Below are positions 25,905 to 34,283 of a stretch of DNA of 44,018 nt, piece after piece. The first letter of the stretch is position 1. Each line of letters begins with the position of its first letter. Under the pieces are notes generated by a model. It was given only the letters and a program-made list of their open reading frames with translations. It did no database searches and had not been told where the DNA came from. The DNA comes from an uncultured Bacteroidales bacterium. Its GTDB lineage: Bacteria > Bacteroidota > Bacteroidia > Bacteroidales > Muribaculaceae. Where the stretch lies: assembly GCA_902781045.1 (NCBI GenBank), contig CACZHT010000023.1, forward strand, positions 1 through 44,018. Direction: 5' to 3'. The translations under genes and the position numbers were made by a program.

Positions 25905-27521
25905 ATGAACAAGATCAAATATATGCTGTTAGCAGGTGTCGCAGCACTGGGTCTGTCATCGTGTTCGGGCGACTTCCTGAACACCGAGCCCACTGCCGAG
26001 GCCGGTATCACCACCGTCTTTGAGAACACCGACAACGCCAAGTATGCCGTCAATGGCCTGGCGCGCATCATGATGAACCAGTATCTGGGCACCCAGGGCA
26101 TGTGCGGCGAGGGCTGCATCAAGATGTGGTATGGCAACTACCCTGGCCAAGACTTCTATGTCAACCTGAATGGCTGGGCGCTACTCATCAACCAGAACAA
26201 CCATGACACGCCCACCAGTTCTTACACCTACTATCCCTGGTTCTACTACTACAAGATCATCGGCAACGCCAACACCATCGTTGAGCGCATCGACGGTGCA
26301 GAAGGTACCCAGGAAGACCGCGACTTCATCAAGGCTCAGGCCCTGACGTTCCGCGCCTACTCGTTCTTCATGCTGACTCAGCTCTACTGCAAGCGTTGGG
26401 TCGACTCGGACAACGGCAACTGCCCGGGTCTGGTGCTCCGTCTGGACGAGTCGATGGGCGACTATCCGCTGACCTCGCTGGCCGATGCCTACGAGCGTGT
26501 CTACAAAGATCTGGATGACGCCATCGCACTGTACAAGTCGTCGGGCAAGCACCGCGAGAGCGACGAGTTCTTCCTGCCCGACATTGAGGTGGCTTATGCC
26601 ATCTATGCCCGTGCCGCCCTCACTCGCCATGACTGGTCGACCGCATCGGAGTATGCCAAGCTGGCTCGTGCCGACTATCCGCTGATGAGCAACAAGCTGC
26701 TGCTGTCCACCGGATTCTGCACGGCAAAGGACAATCCCGAGTGGATTTGGGGTGGCTACAGTGCCACCGACCAGACGCTGTACTACTACAGCTACCATGC
26801 CTACATTGCCTACAACAGCAACGCCGGCAACGTGCGCAACTATCCCAAGTGCATCAGCAAGGAGCTGTTTGAGCAGATTCCGGCCAGCGACGTGCGCAAG
26901 CAGTGGTGGCTCGACCCGACCTACGTGGATGATGAGGGCAACGTGCAGACCTATCCCTACACCGCCTCGACCGGCCAGGCAGCTAACAGTACCCAACTGG
27001 CCAAGAACACCCGTGCCGCCAAGCCCGACCTGCTGAGCAACGCCAGTGTGTATGCCTACATGCAGTGGAAGGTGCGTTGTAACGACACTCCCGGTGTGGG
27101 TGACTTGAACTTCTTCCGCTCGAGCGAGATGTACCTCATCGAGGCCGAGGCCCAGCACATGCTTGGCAATGATGCCGCCGCCCAGGCAGCCCTGATTGCC
27201 CTGAACAAGACCAGCGGCCGCGACCCTGAGTACGCATGCGACAAGACAGGCGATGACTTGATGAACGAGATCAAGCTCTACCGCCGCATCGAGCTGTGGG
27301 GCGAAGGCTTCGACTGGTTTGACCTCAAGCGCTGGAAGGACACGCTGGTTCGCCACAATGCCGGCGAGGGCGGCAACTTCCTGGCCACACTGGCTGTGAC
27401 CATCGAGCCGCAGGAGAAGAACGAGTGGCGCTTCATGATTCCGACTCGTGAGACCGACTACAACAAGGCCGTGAGCGATGGTGTGATTACGCCAGCCAAC
27501 TGGAACCTGAACAACCAGTAA
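25905..27521 (+). CDS. SusD/RagB family nutrient-binding outer-membrane lipoprotein
   Basis: 538 residues. The signal sequence ends in a lipobox LSSC with Cys20, followed by the SGDFLNTEPT sequence typical of SusD. The helical TPR-like body includes AQALTFRAYSFFMLTQLY (about residues 145-162), and the C-terminus has RRIELWGEGFDWFDLKRW, a SusD hallmark. It forms the surface lid on the SusC channel encoded just upstream and binds the substrate. The pair forms one transcription unit ending at the terminator at 27568-27604. Confidence 0.96.
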   Translation: MNKIKYMLLAGVAALGLSSCSGDFLNTEPTAEAGITTVFENTDNAKYAVNGLARIMMNQYLGTQGMCGEGCIKMWYGNYPGQDFYVNLNGWALLINQNNHDTPTSSYTYYPWFYYYKIIGNANTIVERIDGAEGTQEDRDFIKAQALTFRAYSFFMLTQLYCKRWVDSDNGNCPGLVLRLDESMGDYPLTSLADAYERVYKDLDDAIALYKSSGKHRESDEFFLPDIEVAYAIYARAALTRHDWSTASEYAKLARADYPLMSNKLLLSTGFCTAKDNPEWIWGGYSATDQTLYYYSYHAYIAYNSNAGNVRNYPKCISKELFEQIPASDVRKQWWLDPTYVDDEGNVQTYPYTASTGQAANSTQLAKNTRAAKPDLLSNASVYAYMQWKVRCNDTPGVGDLNFFRSSEMYLIEAEAQHMLGNDAAAQAALIALNKTSGRDPEYACDKTGDDLMNEIKLYRRIELWGEGFDWFDLKRWKDTLVRHNAGEGGNFLATLAVTIEPQEKNEWRFMIPTRETDYNKAVSDGVITPANWNLNNQ

Positions 27522-27567
27522 CAACCCGCAACACACATTTCTTAATCATAAGCACAACCTTGAGTGA

Positions 27568-27604
27568 GAGTGCCGGTGCCCGCAGGGGCATCGGCACTCT
27601 TTGC
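27568..27604 (+). terminator. Intrinsic terminator of the susC-susD unit
   Basis: A 14-bp stem with one G-T pair (27568-27581 with 27586-27599/27600) closes a 4-nt loop and is followed by a short T-run. It lies about 46 bp after the susD stop. Confidence 0.8.
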
Positions 27605-27633
27605 ATCAGACGGATGATCAAGACAATCCAGAC

Positions 27634-27667
27634 GCTCTAGAGTATCTAGATATTCTAGAGCATCTAG
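27634..27667. repeat. 9-bp period CTAGA repeats forming a palindrome
   Basis: Four roughly 9-bp units around the word TCTAGA. The central part is also a near-perfect 14-bp palindrome (27634-27661). It lies between the two convergent terminators of susD and the oxidoreductase operon. Confidence 0.65.
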
Positions 27668-27673
27668 TAAAAA

Positions 27674-27701
27674 ACAAGCCCCATCGCTTGATGGGGCTTG
27701 T
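27674..27701 (-). terminator. Intrinsic terminator of the 2-oxoacid oxidoreductase operon
   Basis: Perfect 12-bp GC-rich stem with a 4-nt loop. On the minus strand it is followed by a T-rich run (TTTTTTA). It is positioned about 20 bp after the stop of the gamma subunit gene. Confidence 0.85.
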
Positions 27702-27721
27702 GGTACAGAATGCTGTGGGCC

Positions 27722-28258
27722 TTACTTGATGAGGCTTGCACCCTTGTTCAGAGCCTGCTCGTTGAGCGGGATGAGGTGGTGGTGACGCTCGGGCAGAGTC
27801 TTCTTGAGTGCCTTGAGCACGCTCTCGATGGTGACCATGGGACGCACGTGCAACAGAGCACCCAGCACAATCATGTTGAATGTCTTGCTGTTGTTCATCT
27901 CGATGGTTGCCTCGGTGGCATCGATGGGATAAACCGTGATGTCGGTGCGAGTGGGCTTCTTGTGGATGCCGTAGGTGTCATACATCAGGATGCCACCCGG
28001 CTTGACCTTGCTCTCAAACTTGTCAAGGCTCTGCTGGTTGAGCACGACCACGACGTCGTAGGTGTTCAGCACGGGCGAGCTGATGCGCTCATCGCTCACG
28101 ATGACGGTGACGTTGGCTGTGCCACCGCGCTGTTCGGGTCCGTAAGACGGCAGCCAGCAAACCTCCTTGTCTTCCATCAGTCCAGAGTATGCCAGGATCT
28201 TACCCATCGACAACACACCCTGTCCGCCAAATCCGGCGATAACTATTTCGTTAATCAT
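27722..28258 (-). CDS. 2-oxoacid:ferredoxin oxidoreductase, gamma subunit
   Basis: 178 residues of the pyruvate/ketoisovalerate oxidoreductase catalytic gamma family (KorC/VorC-like). The N-terminus has the characteristic IAGFGGQGV motif, and PSYGPEQRGGTANV follows at about 40-53. The subunit completes the active-site architecture of the TPP enzyme that decarboxylates a 2-oxoacid with CoA and reduces ferredoxin. It is last in the order ferredoxin, alpha, beta, gamma, and the strong terminator at 27674-27701 follows. Whether the complex prefers branched-chain 2-oxoacids or 2-oxoglutarate cannot be settled by eye. Confidence 0.93.
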   Translation of the reverse strand: MINEIVIAGFGGQGVLSMGKILAYSGLMEDKEVCWLPSYGPEQRGGTANVTVIVSDERISSPVLNTYDVVVVLNQQSLDKFESKVKPGGILMYDTYGIHKKPTRTDITVYPIDATEATIEMNNSKTFNMIVLGALLHVRPMVTIESVLKALKKTLPERHHHLIPLNEQALNKGASLIK

Positions 28259-28275
28259 AGTGTTTTCTAATGTTT

Positions 28276-29055
28276 TTATCGTTGAATACCATCTTCTAAG
28301 TTCTTCAAGTCACCCAGAGGATACTTGGCGAACATGTTCTCTTCCATCCACTTGTTGGCTTTCTCGGGAGTGAGCTTCCAGCCCGTGTTGCAGGCACTGA
28401 CAATCTCGACGACCGATGTACCCTTGCAGTTGATGCTGTTCTCAAATGCCTTGCGCAGTGCGGCCTTGGCCTTGCGCACGTTGGCAGGGGTGTGGACACT
28501 CTGGCGTGTGACATAGCACGTGCCGTCGAGTTGTGCCAGCAGCGGAGTGATGGCCAGAGGATAGCCATTGAGGTCGGGACGACGTCCGTAGGGGCAAGTG
28601 GCGGTCTTCTGTCCCAGCAGCGTTGTGGGAGCCATCTGTCCGCCGGTCATGCCATAGATGGCGTTGTTGATAAAGATGATTGCGATGTTCTCGCCGCGGT
28701 TGCAGGCGTGAATCGACTCGCAAGTTCCGATAGCCGAGAAGTCACCGTCGCCCTGGTAGGTGAACACCAGGTTCTCAGGCCAGAGGCGCTTGACGGCGGT
28801 GGCCAGTGCGGTGGCGCGTCCGTGAGGAGCCTCCTCCCAGTCGATGTCGATATAGTTGTAGGCAAACACGGCGCATCCCACAGGCGAGATGCCCACTGCC
28901 TTCTCGGTCACACCCATCTCCTCGATGACCTGGGCCACGAGTTTGTGTACAACGCCATGGCTGCAACCAGGGCAATAGTGCATGTGAACTTGGTTCAGCA
29001 GCGCGGGTGCAGAATAAACTTTATTCTCAGGTTTAATGATATCGTTCATTTCCAT
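28276..29055 (-). CDS. 2-oxoacid:ferredoxin oxidoreductase, TPP-binding beta subunit
   Basis: 259 residues. Binds thiamine pyrophosphate: the GDG...NN motif is visible as Gly102-Asp103-Gly104 (GDGDFSAIG) and Asn130-Asn131, and CPGCSHG at 28-34 is the usual cysteine-containing N-terminal signature of KorB/VorB-type beta subunits. It works with the alpha subunit (7-bp gap upstream) and the gamma subunit (17-bp gap downstream). The complex links amino-acid or TCA-type 2-oxoacid conversion to ferredoxin in anaerobes. Confidence 0.94.
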   Translation of the reverse strand: MEMNDIIKPENKVYSAPALLNQVHMHYCPGCSHGVVHKLVAQVIEEMGVTEKAVGISPVGCAVFAYNYIDIDWEEAPHGRATALATAVKRLWPENLVFTYQGDGDFSAIGTCESIHACNRGENIAIIFINNAIYGMTGGQMAPTTLLGQKTATCPYGRRPDLNGYPLAITPLLAQLDGTCYVTRQSVHTPANVRKAKAALRKAFENSINCKGTSVVEIVSACNTGWKLTPEKANKWMEENMFAKYPLGDLKNLEDGIQR

Positions 29056-29062
29056 TGCGTTA

Positions 29063-30148
29063 TTACTTATTAATGAGTTTCTCTTTCAATACGTTCAACA
29101 GCTCATCGGGTGTGGGCACATTGCCACCGAAGCGGCCATAGTGCTCAACCGGCATCTTGCACTCAACGGCAAGCTTCACATCCTCAATCATCTGACCGGC
29201 ATTGAGCTCAACGCACAGGATGCCCTTGACGTTCTTGGCTGCCTCACGGAGTTGCTTCTCGGGGAACGGCCACAGGGTGATGGGACGGAACAGACCCACC
29301 TTGATGCCCTCTTTGCGAGCCAGCTCCATGGTCTTCATGGCGATGCGTGCTGTGGTTCCGAAGGCGGTAATCAGGTAGTCGCAGTCCTCCACATTGACGA
29401 GTTCGCAACGAGTCTCGTTCTTCTCAATCTCGCGATAGGTGGCTTGGAAGCGCCAGTTGTTCTCCTCCATCTTGTCGTCGTCAAGCTCAAGGCTGGTGAC
29501 CACATTGCTCGGACGCATGCCCTTGCGGCCGTTGACGGCCCACGGGCACTGCTTGCGAATCTCCTCGTCGGTGCGGCGCGGACGCTGCTCGGGCAGGACA
29601 ACCTTCTCCATGAGCTGACCGATGGTACCGTCGGCAAGAATCATCGACACGCAACGATACTTGAAGGCCAGGTCAAAGCCCAGAGCCACCATGTCGGCCA
29701 TCTCCTGCACGCTGCTGGGTGCGAGCACGATCATGCGGTAGTCGCCATGTCCGCCACCCTTGCATGCCTGGAAGTAGTCGGCCTGCGATGCGTGGATGGT
29801 TCCCAGACCGGGTCCACCGCGCTGCACGTTGATCAGCAGTGCGGGCACCTCGCTTGCGGCGAGATAAGACACCCCCTCCTGCATCAGGCTGAAGCCCGGG
29901 CTAGAGGTTGAAGTGAAGACGGCTTTGCCAGTCATGGCACCGCCATACACCATATTGATAGCCGCCACTTCGCTCTCGGCTTGCAGAACAACCATACCGG
30001 TGGTATCCCAGGGCATTTCCTCCTCGAGCTTCTCGAGCACCTCGCTCTGCGGGGTAATGGGATAGCCAAAATAGGCATCAGCACCATAGCGGATGGCCGC
30101 CATGGCCAGGGCCTCATTACCTTTCATCAAGGTTACTTCATCTTTCAT
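29063..30148 (-). CDS. vorB: 3-methyl-2-oxobutanoate dehydrogenase (ferredoxin) subunit VorB, alpha
   Basis: 361 residues, the alpha subunit that carries the pyrimidine-binding and transketolase C-terminal-like domains. Signature segments are GYPITPQSEVLE (about 28-39), AESEVAAINMVYGGAMTG (57-74) and TSSPGFSLMQEG (81-92). The C-terminal domain, with GLFRPITLWPFP, lies at about 285-300. Sequence and gene order match the VorB entries of Bacteroidales, where annotation as branched-chain 2-oxoacid or 2-oxoglutarate enzyme varies. The gene lies between the ferredoxin-like subunit and the beta subunit in one operon. Confidence 0.93.
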   Translation of the reverse strand: MKDEVTLMKGNEALAMAAIRYGADAYFGYPITPQSEVLEKLEEEMPWDTTGMVVLQAESEVAAINMVYGGAMTGKAVFTSTSSPGFSLMQEGVSYLAASEVPALLINVQRGGPGLGTIHASQADYFQACKGGGHGDYRMIVLAPSSVQEMADMVALGFDLAFKYRCVSMILADGTIGQLMEKVVLPEQRPRRTDEEIRKQCPWAVNGRKGMRPSNVVTSLELDDDKMEENNWRFQATYREIEKNETRCELVNVEDCDYLITAFGTTARIAMKTMELARKEGIKVGLFRPITLWPFPEKQLREAAKNVKGILCVELNAGQMIEDVKLAVECKMPVEHYGRFGGNVPTPDELLNVLKEKLINK

Positions 30149-30189
30149 TATTACGATAGTTTAATGTTAATTTAGTTACTAGTTAAGGA

Positions 30190-30420
30190 TTATTTCTCGA
30201 CCACCTTGTATACCTCGATGCACGCGTCGGGGCACACGAGCGCACAGCTGGCGCATCCGATGCACTTGTCGGGATTAGCCATGTAGGCAAAATGGTATCC
30301 GCGATCGTTCACTTCCTTGGGTTGCAACCCGAGCACATCGCACGGACAAGCGACCACGCAAAGGTTACATCCCTTGCAACGCTCGGTGTTGACAGTTACA
30401 GCACCTCTAATTTTAGCCAT
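30190..30420 (-). CDS. 4Fe-4S ferredoxin-like delta subunit of the 2-oxoacid oxidoreductase
   Basis: 76 residues with two complete CxxCxxCxxxCP cluster motifs: Cys15, 18, 21, 25 and Cys53, 56, 59, 63. These should hold two [4Fe-4S] clusters that carry electrons from the TPP active site to free ferredoxin. First gene of the operon, with a leader of about 85 nt after a good promoter. Confidence 0.94.
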   Translation of the reverse strand: MAKIRGAVTVNTERCKGCNLCVVACPCDVLGLQPKEVNDRGYHFAYMANPDKCIGCASCALVCPDACIEVYKVVEK

Positions 30421-30505
30421 TTGTTATTAGTTTTTATGTTATGGTTTACGTAGTGGTGCTCGCCGGGTCGGACGGCCTGACGGACACCGTTAATTTCTCA
30501 TTCGG

Positions 30506-30535
30506 CAAAATTACAAAATTCTTCTCAATCTACAA
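30506..30535 (-). promoter_or_regulatory. Promoter of the 2-oxoacid oxidoreductase operon
   Basis: On the minus strand TTG (30533-30535) is followed after 19 bp by TAATTTTG (30506-30513). Confidence 0.75.
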
Positions 30536-30565
30536 GAATATTTTATGTTTTTTTGCAGCTAAACA

Positions 30566-30593
30566 AAAATGCCGCGAAAAATCGCGGCATTTT
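30566..30593 (-). terminator. Intrinsic terminator after the FN3/dockerin-like gene
   Basis: Perfect 11-bp stem AAAATGCCGCG/CGCGGCATTTT with a 6-nt loop. A T-run follows on the minus strand. It separates the dockerin-like gene from the oxidoreductase promoter and, with its A/T flanks, may work in both directions. Confidence 0.85.
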
Positions 30594-30612
30594 CTTTGAG
30601 TCAGAGGCTCAG

Positions 30613-30646
30613 GATTTTCTAGAGGCACTAGATTTTCTAGAGGCTC
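30613..30646. repeat. 18-bp period TTTTCTAGAGGC repeat
   Basis: GATTTTCTAGAGGC occurs twice with a period of 18 bp, in the gap between the dockerin-like gene and its terminator. Confidence 0.6.
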
Positions 30647-30662
30647 CAAATGGTTCCGGGGG

Positions 30663-32798
30663 CTACTTGCCCAGCATGATGTTGATGACTGCGTTGACAT
30701 CGGCAATGTCAACCTCGTCATCACCCTCGGTGACACATGCTCGGCCATCATAGGCCTCGGCATTGTCACGACCCAGCATGATGTTGACGATGACGTTGAC
30801 ATCGGCAATGTCAACCACCCCGTCGCCATTGACATCGCCATGCAGTGCCGGTGCGTCCTGCACCATGCGGATACTGACGTTCTTGAGCAGGAGCCAGCCA
30901 TAGTTGGCCACGCTGGTGCAGTGGAATCCAAAGTAGTAGACACCGGTCTTGGCCGGCACAATGGTGTCGTTGCGGTAGGTGTGCGTGATGGGCTCATTCA
31001 TGATAATGTGGTCGATGAGCGTCTCATAGCCATCAGGGTTCAAGCCCTGTCCATAGGCTACGTCCATATAGTCCACATCGTTGCTGATGGCGGTGTTGGC
31101 GTCGAAGGTGATGCTGTAGGTGGCTCCACGCTTGAGGTTGACGGGCGGCATGAGCAGCCAGTCGTCGGCATCATTCTCGGTCGAGCGATAATAAGTGGCC
31201 CGTCCCCCGCCCGAATATTGACGTTCCCAGTGCCAGGTCACGCCGTCGTGGTTGTTGTCGAGCACGGTGAGCAGGTCGAAGCTGGCCTCGGTGTTGAAGT
31301 AGTTGGAGTATGGCACGTCGAGCGCTGGGCCAACAACGGCTTTGTTTGACTCAGCTGCCTCGCCCACGATGCCGTCGTTGATGGCTTCCACCTTATAAAT
31401 ATATGCCGCCAGTTGGTCGGGATAGAAGTCATCGGTGAGCGTGGTGTCCGTTATGGCCTCGGCCACCAGAGTGTTGTCCGGCATGCGATAGACATTATAG
31501 GTTAGCGCCTCGGGGTTGAGTTGCTGTCCATGCGTGCCCGTTGCTGGTGCGTGCCATGTGACGATGGCCTGGTGCGTGTCGTAGTTGTAGTCAAACACCA
31601 CGTCGGTGGGTGCGTTGGGAGTCTCGGGGCCGACATAGAGCGAGAGCTTGGCCTCGGGGCTGGTACCGGCCTCATTGGCCACGGTGACGACAAACTCGAC
31701 ATCTCCCGCAGGCACAGTGACCGTGGCCTGGGCTTGTGCGCCTGCCTCGACGGTGCCAGTGGCCACCTCAGCGCCTTTGGCGGTGACGGTGTAGTCGAGC
31801 GTGCCCGTCAGGGGATTGCCCTCGTAGGTGGTAGTGGGCGCGATGAACGACACGGTGCCTGTTGTCGATGCGCCATCAAAGGTCGCTGTAAGGTCGGTCA
31901 CTGCGGCAGGTGCCTCATCGGCAGCCTTAGGCTCGATGACGCACAGGTTGACCAGCCACGAGTTGTCAGGAGTCTGCATCAGCTGTGTTGCGGCAACCGA
32001 GCCGATGTTGGGGTTGACCTCGTAGAGGTAGCACTTCTGGTCGCTGAGCACGACACTCCAGTAGAAGCGTCCGGTGTGTGCATCGTAGGTCATTGAGCTG
32101 GGGTTGGTCGAGATGTTGTCGATGCCCAGGTCGCCCAGTGGCATGACCTCGACCTCGGTGCCGCTGCCCACATTAGCCGTGCTGATGGCATAGAGCCAGC
32201 CGTCCTGACCGATGCCGTAGAGCACGCCCTGGTCGTTGCAGGCGATGGCTGCCATGGGGATGGACGCATTGCCCAGGATGGTGCGCGAGGGGGTGTTGGT
32301 CGAGAAGTCGATGGTGGCGAGCTTGCGGTTGACCACCTGCCAACTCATGTTGAAGTTATAGAAGATGCCATAGTTCTTGCCCGTGACTGGGTCGTGAGCC
32401 ATGCCGCAGCTGCTGATGTAGTTGCGGTCCATGTCGCCCAGGGTGACGGCGAGCGTGCGTTCCCAGGTCTCCATGTCATACTCAACATGGTAGAGGATAT
32501 AGGTGTTGGTCTGATCGAAGTCGTCCCACACGGTCTTGAAGTGGATGCCCTTCATCTTGCCGTCCTCATAGACGGCACCGCCCAGCGGAGCCTGATATAC
32601 GTCACGCTCATCGGTGAGCTTGGTCAGCGTCTGTCCGGCTAGGTCATACTCATAGATTCCCTCCAGGTTGTTGTTCATCGTCCAGGAGTCGGCCTTGACC
32701 ACGCCGCAATAGAACTTGGGTGAATACTCTCCAGCTCGTGCCATGGCCACGGCGAGAAGTGCCGTCAGTGCAGCGAGCAATGTACTTTTTAGTCTCAT
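30663..32798 (-). CDS. Secreted fibronectin type III protein with dockerin-like C-terminus
   Basis: 711 residues with a signal peptide (about 1-22). Residues about 25-290 form a repetitive, probably beta-propeller-like region (YEYDLAGQTLTKLTD, YGIGQDGWLYAIS). About 295-390 and 392-490 look like fibronectin type III domains (PTDVVFDYNYDTHQAIVTWHAP). About 500-650 resembles the choice-of-anchor/cleaved-adhesin jelly roll (DDWLLMPPVNL). The last 60 residues hold two calcium-binding dockerin-type repeats, GDVNGDGVVDIADVN and a second, partly altered EVDIADVNAVIN. In Bacteroidales such tails are common on secreted proteins without a cellulosome; the binding partner is unknown. Confidence 0.85.
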   Translation of the reverse strand: MRLKSTLLAALTALLAVAMARAGEYSPKFYCGVVKADSWTMNNNLEGIYEYDLAGQTLTKLTDERDVYQAPLGGAVYEDGKMKGIHFKTVWDDFDQTNTYILYHVEYDMETWERTLAVTLGDMDRNYISSCGMAHDPVTGKNYGIFYNFNMSWQVVNRKLATIDFSTNTPSRTILGNASIPMAAIACNDQGVLYGIGQDGWLYAISTANVGSGTEVEVMPLGDLGIDNISTNPSSMTYDAHTGRFYWSVVLSDQKCYLYEVNPNIGSVAATQLMQTPDNSWLVNLCVIEPKAADEAPAAVTDLTATFDGASTTGTVSFIAPTTTYEGNPLTGTLDYTVTAKGAEVATGTVEAGAQAQATVTVPAGDVEFVVTVANEAGTSPEAKLSLYVGPETPNAPTDVVFDYNYDTHQAIVTWHAPATGTHGQQLNPEALTYNVYRMPDNTLVAEAITDTTLTDDFYPDQLAAYIYKVEAINDGIVGEAAESNKAVVGPALDVPYSNYFNTEASFDLLTVLDNNHDGVTWHWERQYSGGGRATYYRSTENDADDWLLMPPVNLKRGATYSITFDANTAISNDVDYMDVAYGQGLNPDGYETLIDHIIMNEPITHTYRNDTIVPAKTGVYYFGFHCTSVANYGWLLLKNVSIRMVQDAPALHGDVNGDGVVDIADVNVIVNIMLGRDNAEAYDGRACVTEGDDEVDIADVNAVINIMLGK

Positions 32799-33025
32799 GC
32801 TTTTTTTGTTAATTGATATTTAGTTAATTAGTTGGTTTATATGAAATTTCTGGCAAGAAAGGTAATAATCAGAGCTAAGGCGAAACCAGATAAAGCGACC
32901 TGCAGCCACACATACAAGCCAAGTGGGCAGAAGCAACCATCATCAGTTGTTTCTCAGAGACACAACCTCGTTAAGTTGCTTCGTGCAGCACTGTGCAATC
33001 AAGACGCATCGAGCCTTTGAAGGGG

Positions 33026-33367
33026 TCACTCCTGGATGGAGCGAATCTGACGCTGAAGCTCGAAGGGCTTGCAGATGTAGCGCATGGTGATGGAGCCGGC
33101 GCCGGTGCCACTGACAAAGACAGTGCCGTAGCCGAAGATGCGTCCCACGATTGACTCGGTGACGTTGATGGTCTCAATCTTGCCCACGACCATCTCGTGT
33201 GTGTGACGGCGCAGCAGCCCATGGCCATGGAAGAATCGCCGGTCGCTCAAGAAGATGGTGGTGGTAAGGTTGCGGATGAGTTTGGCCAGATTGAAGTAGG
33301 CAAACCAGTGTAGCTTGGGGCGGTACACTACATTCTCGCCCTCGGCCAGGATGTTGTTAATGTTCAT
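33026..33367 (-). CDS. Small PH-domain (bPH2/DUF304-like) protein
   Basis: 113 residues. The C-terminal half matches bacterial PH domains: LSDRRFFHGHGLLRRHTHEMVVGKIETI and GRIFGYGTVFVSGTGAG. Typical relatives carry one or two membrane helices between the N-terminal strand and this part. Here the corresponding region (about residues 20-42) has no hydrophobic segment long enough to span a membrane, so the protein may be soluble or derive from an internal deletion. Function is unknown in this family. It lies downstream of the DUF2461 gene on the same strand (76-bp gap), with no clear promoter of its own. Confidence 0.8.
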   Translation of the reverse strand: MNINNILAEGENVVYRPKLHWFAYFNLAKLIRNLTTTIFLSDRRFFHGHGLLRRHTHEMVVGKIETINVTESIVGRIFGYGTVFVSGTGAGSITMRYICKPFELQRQIRSIQE

Positions 33368-33443
33368 CTTATTCTAAATTGAGAATGGTGGATGAAGAAT
33401 TGAGAATGAAAGCAAATGGTTTTCAGCACTCAACTCAGCATTG

Positions 33444-34118
33444 TTAATTGTTTTCAATGAAGACATAGTTGAGGAAGTCGTGCAGAGGCTTGAGTGGGCG
33501 CAGGTCGTCGGCCACCCGCTCCACCCAGTCATCGCAGTCGAAGTAGTCCTTGGCTGGATTCATCACCAGGATGTATTCCTTCATCTTGATGTACTGTGCC
33601 AGCGGGTGGTCATTGGGATAGTCGCGCGGCATGGTCTTGAGCGTGTCGCTCTGCCAGTGATAGCGCGATGTGATGTCGGGGTTGTTGACAATTTTGAGAA
33701 ACTCGTCGGGCTCGGCGTCGATAAGTCCACGCAAGCGGGCCAGTATGTCGCGCTGGGGCCACCAGATGCCCCCGCACAGCATGATGTTGTCGGGCTGGAA
33801 GTGTGCATAGTAGCACGATGTGACGGTGTGCCGTCCTCCCTTGCCCAGCACGCCCGAGAAATAGTTCTTGTAGGGGCTCTTGTCGTGACTGAAGCGAACG
33901 TCTCGGTAGATGCGGAAGACACAGTCCTTGACGGCCAGCCCTCGCACATTGTCGTCATAGTCGGCTACCCTGCTGATGAGTCGCTCCATGTCCTGCTCCC
34001 ATGGCTTGCGCAGGGCGTCATATTCGTCCTTGTGCTCCTTGAACCATGGGCGGTCGTTGTTGACTTGCAGCTGGCGCAGGAAAACCAATATTTCTTTGAT
34101 ATTGCTAGCTGATTTCAT
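33444..34118 (-). CDS. DUF2461 (TIGR02453) family protein
   Basis: 224 residues from the ATG at 34118. A longer open frame to 34301 would read through the promoter and is not family-like. DUF2461 features are FLRQLQVNNDRPWFKEHKDEY (beginning at about residue 10), RIYRDVRFSHDKSPYK (about 70-85) and GGIWWPQRDILARLR (about 118-132). Cytoplasmic, function unknown, widespread in Bacteroidota. Transcribed divergently from the TetR-led efflux operon from its own promoter. Confidence 0.9.
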   Translation of the reverse strand: MKSASNIKEILVFLRQLQVNNDRPWFKEHKDEYDALRKPWEQDMERLISRVADYDDNVRGLAVKDCVFRIYRDVRFSHDKSPYKNYFSGVLGKGGRHTVTSCYYAHFQPDNIMLCGGIWWPQRDILARLRGLIDAEPDEFLKIVNNPDITSRYHWQSDTLKTMPRDYPNDHPLAQYIKMKEYILVMNPAKDYFDCDDWVERVADDLRPLKPLHDFLNYVFIENN

Positions 34119-34138
34119 TGTCTGTCGTAATTGCGGGG

Positions 34139-34170
34139 CAAAGGTAGGCAAAAATCTTGAATTGTCCAAA
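34139..34170 (-). promoter_or_regulatory. Promoter of the DUF2461 gene
   Basis: On the minus strand TTTG (34167-34170) is followed after 20 bp by TACCTTTG (34139-34146), 20 bp before the ATG. Confidence 0.8.
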
Positions 34171-34215
34171 TCACGACTGTTAAGGTTAAAACATATTAAT
34201 TGCTGGACAAAACCG

Positions 34216-34245
34216 AGAAAACTTTTTGCGTTTCGAAAGTTTTCT
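34216..34245. promoter_or_regulatory. Operator-like palindrome in the TetR promoter
   Basis: Perfect 10-bp inverted repeat AGAAAACTTT / AAAGTTTTCT separated by 10 bp. It covers the -33 box and most of the spacer of the tetR-family promoter, the expected place for an autoregulatory TetR site. Confidence 0.6.
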
Positions 34246-34255
34246 TCTACTTTTG
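34225..34255 (+). promoter_or_regulatory. Promoter of the TetR-efflux operon
   Basis: TTTG (34225-34228) is followed after 19 bp by TACTTTTG (34248-34255). The tetR-family ATG is at 34284. Confidence 0.8.
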
Positions 34256-34283
34256 CATCCCGAAAAATGAATGCAACAAACAA

